Shown here one piece after another: positions 6,695-12,350 of a stretch of 53,120 nt of DNA. The DNA lies in IMG/VR virus record IMGVR_UViG_3300035633_000512, positions 1 through 53,120 of that record, one strand, 5' to 3'. Position numbers and translations under genes: made by a program. The stretch comes from a virus. A model generated the notes under the pieces. It had not been told where the DNA came from and ran no database searches. It was given only the letters and a program-made list of their open reading frames with translations. Position 1 is the first letter of the stretch. Each line of letters opens with the position of its first letter.

Positions 6695-9472
6695 ATGGCA
6701 CGTCGCATGCAGGAAAACGGGCACGTGCTGACGCCCCGAGGTCAACGTGACGTGCTGGTCCGCTGCACGCCCGGGCAAGCCATGTCCCTCGTGCACGAGG
6801 TCCCGGGCGTGGTCTACGGGCAGAACGGCGTCCTCACCACCTGGGACACCGTTCCGCTCGTCTGCGAGCGGATTGGCAAGGACGTGCCAAGCCTGCCAGA
6901 AGTGCCCTTGGCGGAGCTGCCAGGCGTCGCGCAGTACCAAGAGCTGGTCGCCGGGCTCGAAGAGCCGCCCCGCACTTACCAAGAGGAGGACGCCGCGTGG
7001 CTGGCCAACCGGCCTTACGCCTTCCTCTGTAACCCGATGCGCTGCCTCGATGGCGACACCGAGGTGTTTGTCAACCGTGCAGGTCGAGGCTTCCGGATGA
7101 CCCTGCGCGAGCTGCACCGCAAGTTCCACGGCGGAGAGACTGCCGGGCGCCGTTGGGACCTGACCATCCCGACCCAGGTTGCGTGCTTCGACGAGGAACG
7201 CTCGATCGTCTCGAATCATCTCGTCCAGACGCACCTCGCAGGCGTCAAAGAGGGCTACGAGGTCGTGGTGGGTGACCGCCGCCTGACGGCCTCTGCCGAC
7301 CACAAGTTCCGCACACCTGACGGCTACGTGGCGCTCCGCGACCTGAAGCCGGGCGACCTGGTGCTGATGCGCGAGCGCGCACCTGCCGAGCGCCAAACAG
7401 GACCGCGGAAGAATCCCTATCGTGTCGTCTCGGTCAAGGGACATCCGAACGCTCGCGTGTACGACGTGGAACGGCAAAACCGACCCAATGAGCGCGTCTG
7501 GCACGTGCTGAAGCATCGTCTGGTCTACGAAGCCGAAGTCCTCAACGGGATGTCCGTGAAAGACTTTAGCGCCCGCGTGCGCAGAGGCGCCCATATCGGG
7601 TTGGTCTGGCTCGACCCAGCCCTGCACATCCACCACAAGGACGAAGACCCGACGAACAATGCCGCGTCGAACCTGGAGGCGTTGACGCCAGCCGAACACA
7701 ATCGACAGCACGACTCCTCGCACCACGTACTGTTTGACGCCGTGCCACGGCCCATTGAGTCGATCACGCCGGTTGGCGGAGTCGAGATGTTCGACCTGAC
7801 TCTGGAGTCGCCTTTGAACAACTACGTAGCCAACGGCTTCGTGGTCCACAACTCGGGCAAGACGCTGACCACGCTGCTCGGGGCGATCCTCGCCGGGCAC
7901 AAGCGCATCCTGGTCCTCTGCCCCGCCATCTCCCGCTTCGTTTGGGGCGACGAGGTCTACAAGTGGTTGGGTCAAGAGTCGCTCATCCTCTCAGGACTCT
8001 CATTGTCGCGGGCCCTCCAGTACTGCGGCACGTGCAAGCTCTCCGGTCGGCTGCCCGACGGCTCCCGCTGCCCCAGCTGCAAGCAGCGAAACGGCAGCAC
8101 GTACGGGTACCACATCCACGAAGTTCGCACCACCGAGCCGCCGAAGGTCGTTGACGTCAACGCGGGCGGGATCCTCTGGCGGTGCCGCAAGCACCACGAA
8201 GTCACCTCGCCGTCCAACAAGCCACTGCGCTGCCCGAAGTGCCGCGAGGAGCTGCGCGACATCCTGCAGAACGTCGAGGTCATCGTCGCCAACTACGACA
8301 TCCTCTCGGGCAAGGGCTACGCGAACAAGCGGGGCCGCGTCGAAAAGCGCGATGACCTCCCGGGCTGGGGGCAAGCGTTGTCGCTGCTCGACTTCGACCT
8401 AGCGATCATCGACGAGTCCCACACCCTCCGCGCTTTCGACACGACCGAGAAGAAGCGCGGCAAGATGATGTACGACCGCGTCCGGGACATCGTTGCGCGG
8501 GTGCCAAACGTCTGGATGGTCACCGGAACCCCGATTTTCGGCATGGTCCGCGATCTATACGGGCAGCTCGAAGTCGCCACCCACGGCCTCGTCGGGGACG
8601 GCCGCATGTGGACCGAGCGCTACTGTGCGGGTCACGTCGGCCCCTACGGATGGGAGGCGACCGGGCGCTCGAACGAAGAGGAGCTGCAGGCTCGCCTGAA
8701 GCCCATCCTCGTGTCTCGGCCGCGCTCCGAGATCCTGGAGTACATGCCGCCGAAGCTCCGTCGCGTCGTCTACATCGACAACGACAAGCCGGTGCGCCGC
8801 AAGTCCACCGGTTCGGCCGCGGGCACCGTGGCCAAGCTCATCGACGCCATCGCGCCGCTGAAGCACGACGTCATCATCGACAACGTGCTCTCGGAGATGA
8901 ACGAAGGTCTGAAGACCTACGTCCTGACCTTCCGCCCGAAGCACGCCGAGCGGATCGCGAAGCTGCTGCAGAAGAAGATGAACAGCCGCAACTGGCGGCA
9001 GCAGATGAATAAGAACAAGGCGGAGGTCTTCTTGGGGCAGACTGCCAAAGGCGTCGACCCAAAGCGCCGCCGGGAGCTGGCCAAGGCGTTCTGCGACCAC
9101 AAAGGCGCCGGCGTGTTCATCGCGACGATCCGCTCGATGCCCGGCTCAGTGTCTCTGAAGGGCGTCGCAACCGTCCACATGGCGGACTTCGACACTTCGC
9201 CCTCATCCATGGAGCAGGCCGAGGACCGAGGCTACGAGCCAGGGGTGCCCGGGTACTCCATCACCCACTACGTGGTGAAGAACTCGATCGACGACGACCT
9301 GGCCCAGGTTGTGCTCCCGAAGTTCGAGACCAAAGACCGAATGCTGAAGGACGAGAACGCGCAAAACGTACTCGAAGCCTTCCGCTCAGAAGAGGAGACG
9401 TGCGACGAGGTCATGGCGCGCCACACCGCACACTTGAACACTAGCGCCGACGAAGGCGACGATTGGATGTAA
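6695..9472 (+). CDS. SNF2-like SF2 helicase, interrupted by an intein
   Basis: The 925-aa precursor contains a 270-aa intein (residues 117-386), leaving a helicase of about 655 aa. Removing the intein joins NPMR to SGKTLTTLLGA, rebuilding the Walker A loop. Other SF2 motifs are CPAISRFVW (Ia), IIDESHTL (Walker B, D573-H576), MVTGTPIFG (III) and a C-terminal RecA domain ending with VHMADFDTSPSSMEQAEDRGY. A cysteine-rich insert at about residues 443-520 (CGTC, CPSC, CRKHH, CPKC) looks like paired zinc ribbons inside the first RecA domain. ATG 6695 was chosen over an upstream in-frame start because the divergent intergenic space is only 62 nt. It probably remodels DNA during replication or recombination. 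Confidence 0.85.
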   Translation: MARRMQENGHVLTPRGQRDVLVRCTPGQAMSLVHEVPGVVYGQNGVLTTWDTVPLVCERIGKDVPSLPEVPLAELPGVAQYQELVAGLEEPPRTYQEEDAAWLANRPYAFLCNPMRCLDGDTEVFVNRAGRGFRMTLRELHRKFHGGETAGRRWDLTIPTQVACFDEERSIVSNHLVQTHLAGVKEGYEVVVGDRRLTASADHKFRTPDGYVALRDLKPGDLVLMRERAPAERQTGPRKNPYRVVSVKGHPNARVYDVERQNRPNERVWHVLKHRLVYEAEVLNGMSVKDFSARVRRGAHIGLVWLDPALHIHHKDEDPTNNAASNLEALTPAEHNRQHDSSHHVLFDAVPRPIESITPVGGVEMFDLTLESPLNNYVANGFVVHNSGKTLTTLLGAILAGHKRILVLCPAISRFVWGDEVYKWLGQESLILSGLSLSRALQYCGTCKLSGRLPDGSRCPSCKQRNGSTYGYHIHEVRTTEPPKVVDVNAGGILWRCRKHHEVTSPSNKPLRCPKCREELRDILQNVEVIVANYDILSGKGYANKRGRVEKRDDLPGWGQALSLLDFDLAIIDESHTLRAFDTTEKKRGKMMYDRVRDIVARVPNVWMVTGTPIFGMVRDLYGQLEVATHGLVGDGRMWTERYCAGHVGPYGWEATGRSNEEELQARLKPILVSRPRSEILEYMPPKLRRVVYIDNDKPVRRKSTGSAAGTVAKLIDAIAPLKHDVIIDNVLSEMNEGLKTYVLTFRPKHAERIAKLLQKKMNSRNWRQQMNKNKAEVFLGQTAKGVDPKRRRELAKAFCDHKGAGVFIATIRSMPGSVSLKGVATVHMADFDTSPSSMEQAEDRGYEPGVPGYSITHYVVKNSIDDDLAQVVLPKFETKDRMLKDENAQNVLEAFRSEEETCDEVMARHTAHLNTSADEGDDWM
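7043..7852 (+). mobile_element. Intein with HNH homing endonuclease in the helicase P-loop
   Basis: The intein has 270 residues. The N-terminal splice junction is CLDGDTEVFV (Cys1), block B is seen around RLTASADHKFRT, and the C-terminal junction is VANGFVVHN followed by Ser+1 of SGKT. The endonuclease is of HNH type: LHIHHKDEDPTNNAASNLEA with a later EHNRQH. Insertion in the Walker A lysine motif is a classic intein site, and the helicase is inactive until splicing. All splice residues look intact, so splicing should work. The reading frame is uninterrupted across both junctions. Confidence 0.92.
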
Positions 9473-9476
9473 CATC

Positions 9477-9653
9477 ATGGCCCAAGACCTGAAGAAGTAC
9501 CGAGCCTGGTGCCGTCCGTTCATGCGGTACACCATCATCCGGCGGCCCTTCCTCGTCGTCACCGGGCTGGTCTTTCTCCCCATCTACGTGTTCGTCCTCG
9601 GGTGGTCGGAGGGCCGACGGGAATTTGCTGACCAGTGGCGGGAAGCTTGGTGA
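9477..9653 (+). CDS. Small single-pass membrane protein (58 aa)
   Basis: The product starts MAQDLKKYRAWCRPFMRYT. It has a basic N-terminus, one hydrophobic segment (FLVVTGLVFLPIYVFVLGW) and a short charged tail. The topology is probably N-in with one transmembrane helix. It starts 4 nt after the helicase stop with only a weak ribosome-binding site, so translation may be coupled. The function is unknown; phage genes of this size and shape are often involved in lysis control or membrane exclusion, but there is no specific evidence here. Confidence 0.55.
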   Translation: MAQDLKKYRAWCRPFMRYTIIRRPFLVVTGLVFLPIYVFVLGWSEGRREFADQWREAW

Positions 9654-9691
9654 TTAGGTCGCCGGTTACCTAATCAACTTGCCAAGTTGGA
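9651..9691. promoter_or_regulatory. Two adjacent inverted repeats, candidate operators
   Basis: TGATTAGGT (9651-9659) pairs with ACCTAATCA (9668-9676), and CAACTT (9675-9680) with AAGTTG (9684-9689). The second repeat overlaps the -35 box of the promoter at 9687. The first contains the stop codon of the small membrane protein gene. They could be a terminator hairpin followed by an operator, or two repressor or activator sites. Confidence 0.45.
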
Positions 9692-9716
9692 CATGGCACG
9701 CTGCGTGCAATAGGCT
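9687..9716 (+). promoter_or_regulatory. Early promoter, leaderless type
   Basis: TTGGAC (9687-9692), an 18-nt spacer and TAGGCT (9711-9716) are followed after 6 nt by the ATG at 9723. There is no Shine-Dalgarno, which matches the arrangement at 2157, 3654 and 15221. Confidence 0.6.
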
Positions 9717-9722
9717 CGGACG

Positions 9723-10682
9723 ATGCCTCACCCGGCCTTGAAAGTCCTCACCACTGAAGGCCACGGAGCTTCCAAGCGAGGAAGTCACCAGTTGGCATCC
9801 GTCTTCCAGTGCCCCCGCAAGTGGTACCTCCGGTACCGCAAGGGCGTCCGGGAGAACGAAGACAAGGAGTTCCGGATGGGCGGCACCCTTGGTCATCTCG
9901 CCATCGCCCACCGCTACGCCGAGCGCATCATCGAGCAGGGCATCTGGCCCGAGCCTACGTGGTGGGATGGGCGCTCCATCGACGACGCCTTGGAGACCGT
10001 CGGTGAGGGCTGGCCGCAGCTCATCCCGGTCGCTCGCGAGCTGTATGACGCCTACCCCGCGCACTGGTGGCACGGCTCCATCGCCGAACCCTGGGAGCCC
10101 GTCGCCGTCGAGGAGCAGTTCTACGCTCGCCTTGGCGACTTGGCACCCTTGCCCGACGGAGAGGACGACCCGTGGGCCGACGAGATCGTCACCTGCGGTA
10201 CCGACCTCGTCGTCCGTAACACCATCACCGACATGATCTGGATCCCGGACCACAAGTCGAAGGGCTTCGACCCGTTCGGCCGGTCCTCCACGCCGCGCAT
10301 GGAGCCCTGGCGCCGCGACGGCGAGCAGTACACGATCCATTGGCAGGCGCTCGTCAACCTGCTCATCGTCCGACGCGCCTTCCCTGACAAGGTGGTGGGC
10401 GGCTTCATCATTAATCGCTTCACCCGCAAGAAGCCCTTCATGTTCGACCGCTACACGCTCCACGTTTCTCCGCGCGTGTACGCCGAGGCGCCCGCGCAGA
10501 TCCGCCGCGCTGTCATGGAAGAGGCGCGCATTGATGGCATGGTCGCTGCAGGTGAACGTCCCGAACCCAACTACTGGGCTTGCCATGGCAAGTACGGTTG
10601 CTGTGACTACATCGAATTGTGCAACGCAGACGACGAAGAACAGATGAACCGAATCTTGTCGGCCAAGTTCATGGTTGTGTGA
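9723..10682 (+). CDS. Cas4/RecB-like PD-(D/E)XK nuclease with predicted Fe-S cluster
   Basis: This 319-aa protein has the pattern of Cas4-type exonucleases. C30 in FQCPRKWYLRY and the C-terminal set C287, C293 or C294, and C300 (CHGKYGCCDYIELC) would ligate a 4Fe-4S cluster. The catalytic core is E130, the strand GTDLVV with D161, and D176-x-K178 in IPDHKSKGF. Such proteins resect DNA ends. Sak4-like and ssDNA-binding candidates follow directly, so the three genes look like a recombination cassette: nuclease, annealing ATPase and SSB. The start is supported by the promoter 6 nt upstream. A CRISPR role is unlikely because no array or other cas gene is present. Confidence 0.85.
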   Translation: MPHPALKVLTTEGHGASKRGSHQLASVFQCPRKWYLRYRKGVRENEDKEFRMGGTLGHLAIAHRYAERIIEQGIWPEPTWWDGRSIDDALETVGEGWPQLIPVARELYDAYPAHWWHGSIAEPWEPVAVEEQFYARLGDLAPLPDGEDDPWADEIVTCGTDLVVRNTITDMIWIPDHKSKGFDPFGRSSTPRMEPWRRDGEQYTIHWQALVNLLIVRRAFPDKVVGGFIINRFTRKKPFMFDRYTLHVSPRVYAEAPAQIRRAVMEEARIDGMVAAGERPEPNYWACHGKYGCCDYIELCNADDEEQMNRILSAKFMVV

Positions 10683-10703
10683 CCAAAAGGAGAAAAAAGA
10701 AAA

Positions 10704-11543
10704 TTGGCTGACATCAATTCATTCATTCTGTACGGGCACGCGGGGGTCGGTAAGACGACCATCGCAGCCCGTGTCATGCCGGACGCCCTGTGGGTCGTCA
10801 CCCGGGAATCCAACCTGGGTGGCTACAACACCTGGGTCCGGGGAGAGGGCGCAGCGGAAGCCGCGTCCTTGGGTCTGCGCCAGATCATGTCTCGCAAGGA
10901 GTGCGAGAAGAGAGGCGTCGACCCGAACACCTGCAACACGGCCGTGGTGCAGGTCCCGCGGATGCTTCCGCAGACTGACAACAAGGGCAACGTGTCCATT
11001 CAAAAGACGGACGTCCGCGAGTTCATTCGAACCATCGTGGGCGAGTACGTCGTGAAGGCACAGAAGGGCGAGACCAAAGCCCGCGGCATCGTCTTCGACG
11101 AGTTGTCGATTCTTGCCAAGTGGGTCTACGACATGATCAAGGAGCGTGAGCGAAACGGCTTCGAGGTCATCGCGCAGATCAAGGAGTGGGTCGGAGAAAT
11201 GTGCGAGATCAGCACGATGTCCGGCCTTCCGATGGCCTTCTTGTGTCACTCCAAGGACACCACCTTCTGGGAGGACGGCCCCAAGAAGGGCAAGGTCAAG
11301 TACAAGGGCGGACCAGCTATGCCTGTTGGCACAATGATTGCTGATGTCTGCGCGTTGCCAGACGCGGTCCTCCAAGTGGACCTCGAAGAGACTGGCATGG
11401 ACTCGTCGACACGAGTCATCCGAACCGAAGCGCATCCCCGTTGGGAGCGCAAATGTCGAGTGTGGGGTGTCGAACCCACGATCGAACCTGACCTTCGACC
11501 GTTGCTGACGAAGGCTGGGTGGAACTTCCAAACAGCAGCGTAA
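10704..11543 (+). CDS. Sak4-like RecA-fold recombination ATPase
   Basis: The 279-aa protein starts with a near N-terminal Walker A, FILYGHAGVGKTTIAARV (K17), and has Walker B GIVFDELS. This fits the AAA_24/Sak4 family of single-strand annealing or recombinase-like phage ATPases. It lies between a Cas4-like nuclease and an ssDNA-binding candidate, the usual company of Sak4. The start is TTG at 10704, with AAAGGAG (10686-10692) 11 nt upstream; no in-frame ATG lies nearby before the P-loop. It presumably anneals or pairs single-stranded DNA during recombination-dependent replication. Confidence 0.85.
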   Translation: MADINSFILYGHAGVGKTTIAARVMPDALWVVTRESNLGGYNTWVRGEGAAEAASLGLRQIMSRKECEKRGVDPNTCNTAVVQVPRMLPQTDNKGNVSIQKTDVREFIRTIVGEYVVKAQKGETKARGIVFDELSILAKWVYDMIKERERNGFEVIAQIKEWVGEMCEISTMSGLPMAFLCHSKDTTFWEDGPKKGKVKYKGGPAMPVGTMIADVCALPDAVLQVDLEETGMDSSTRVIRTEAHPRWERKCRVWGVEPTIEPDLRPLLTKAGWNFQTAA

Positions 11544-11558
11544 AAAGGAAAAAACACG

Positions 11559-12149
11559 ATGAGTGATTCGCAGAACATCAACTTCGGAGACTTCGGGGGC
11601 TACACCCCGTACGACGGCGACGGCGCCGCAGCGCTTCTTCCCTTCGACGGATACGTGTCCGTCAAGGTGAAGCGATTCAAGACCGTCATGACGAAGGGCG
11701 ACAGCCCCAAGCCGATGGTCAAGCTCACCCTGAAGGTGGCCGACCAGGACCTGCCGCAGCACACGATCTACGCGCAGGCCTTCACGGGCGGCAAGGACCG
11801 AAACGAAGAGAACCTGAACCGGCAGTTCGCCGACGTTCTCGTTTCCTTCGGTCTCTTCACGGCGGAGAGCCTGCAGGCCGAGGCCTCGAAGGGCACCGTC
11901 AAGACCGTCGACGAGCTGGTCAACGAGATCATCACGCGTGACCTCACTGGCTTCGTCGAGATCCAGGCGGACACCTACCAGGGCAAGACGTCCTCGAAGG
12001 TGAACAACTTCGTGACCCGCGCCGTGTTCGAGCGTGAGGTGAACGGTGGAACCCACCGTAAGCCCCACGGCCTGAGCGCGGGCGGTGCCTCGCAGTCGAA
12101 CGGAGCTTCCCAGCAGGCCGCCAGCGGCATGCTCAGCGGGGTCATCTGA
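11559..12149 (+). CDS. Putative single-stranded DNA-binding protein
   Basis: The 196-aa product starts MSDSQNINFGDFGGYTPYDG and has an OB-like strand-rich core (GYVSVKVKRFKTVM, MVKLTLKVADQDL, HTIYAQAF). Its C-terminal tail is flexible and rich in Ser, Gln, Gly and Ala. This matches phage proteins found next to Sak4 that act as SSBs (DUF669-like). The tail lacks the acidic tip typical of cellular SSBs. AAAAAGGAAAAAACACG upstream provides the ribosome-binding site. It is the last gene before a strong hairpin. The family assignment rests on context and overall shape. Confidence 0.55.
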   Translation: MSDSQNINFGDFGGYTPYDGDGAAALLPFDGYVSVKVKRFKTVMTKGDSPKPMVKLTLKVADQDLPQHTIYAQAFTGGKDRNEENLNRQFADVLVSFGLFTAESLQAEASKGTVKTVDELVNEIITRDLTGFVEIQADTYQGKTSSKVNNFVTRAVFEREVNGGTHRKPHGLSAGGASQSNGASQQAASGMLSGVI

Positions 12150-12213
12150 CCCACGCTCCACGACTTCGTGCCTTCGGCACTCGCCGCGGGGCGCGTTGTC
12201 AGTCCGGAGTACC

Positions 12214-12253
12214 GCCCACCGTACTTCCGCGCACGCGCGGAAGTACGGTGGGC
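12214..12253 (+). terminator. Very strong hairpin ending the recombination cassette
   Basis: GCCCACCGTACTTCCGCGC (12214-12232) pairs perfectly with the sequence at 12235-12253, giving up to 19 bp of stem around a 2-nt centre, then TCTTG. It follows the SSB-like gene by 64 nt and ends 4 nt before the tRNA-like RNA. It is best read as a terminator or as a processing or stability hairpin. Confidence 0.65.
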
Positions 12254-12257
12254 TCTT

Positions 12258-12345
12258 GCCCGAGCGGGTGGCGTGGGAAGCCACTGAAGTGCCAAGTCAC
12301 GGTGCCATCTTCCCAGACGAGCAGGTTCGAATCCTGCCTCGGGCT
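12258..12345 (+). ncRNA. tRNA-like RNA lacking a normal D-arm
   Basis: GCCCGAG (12258-12264) pairs with CTCGGGC (12338-12344) as a 7-bp acceptor stem with one unpaired T after it. Before the 3' strand is a perfect T-arm, GCAGG-TTCGAAT-CCTGC (12321-12337). Between them, TGGGAAG (12274-12280) pairs with CTTCCCA (12309-12315), making a long arm in the anticodon-arm position, and exactly 5 nt (GACGA) separate it from the T-arm as in a normal variable loop. No CCA is encoded. An alternative fold has GTGGC-GTGGGAA-GCCAC. In the inner arm GTGCC-AAGTCAC-GGTGC the loop resembles an Asp anticodon loop but lacks U33. It could be a divergent tRNA, a tRNA mimic or a processing signal; the polymerase ATG is 5 nt downstream. 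Confidence 0.5.
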
Positions 12346-12350
12346 AATCC

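Noticed and set aside
6629-7975. Long open frame on the minus strand (448 codons)
   Set aside because: It is the antisense shadow of the intein-bearing helicase, whose motifs and splice sites are unmistakable; high GC keeps antisense frames open.
9723-10682. CRISPR-associated role for the Cas4-like nuclease
   Set aside because: No repeat-spacer array or other cas gene is visible; the neighbours are phage recombination genes.
12222-12227. Third late promoter (ACCGTACT inside the 19-bp hairpin)
   Set aside because: It shares only ACCGTACT with the late promoters, lacks TCGGCCCCGGA at the right distance and is part of a perfect inverted repeat.
12258-12345. Prophage attachment site in a tRNA 3' half
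   Set aside because: The T-arm and acceptor could mimic an attP core, but the 5' acceptor strand is also present and no integrase is in the window.
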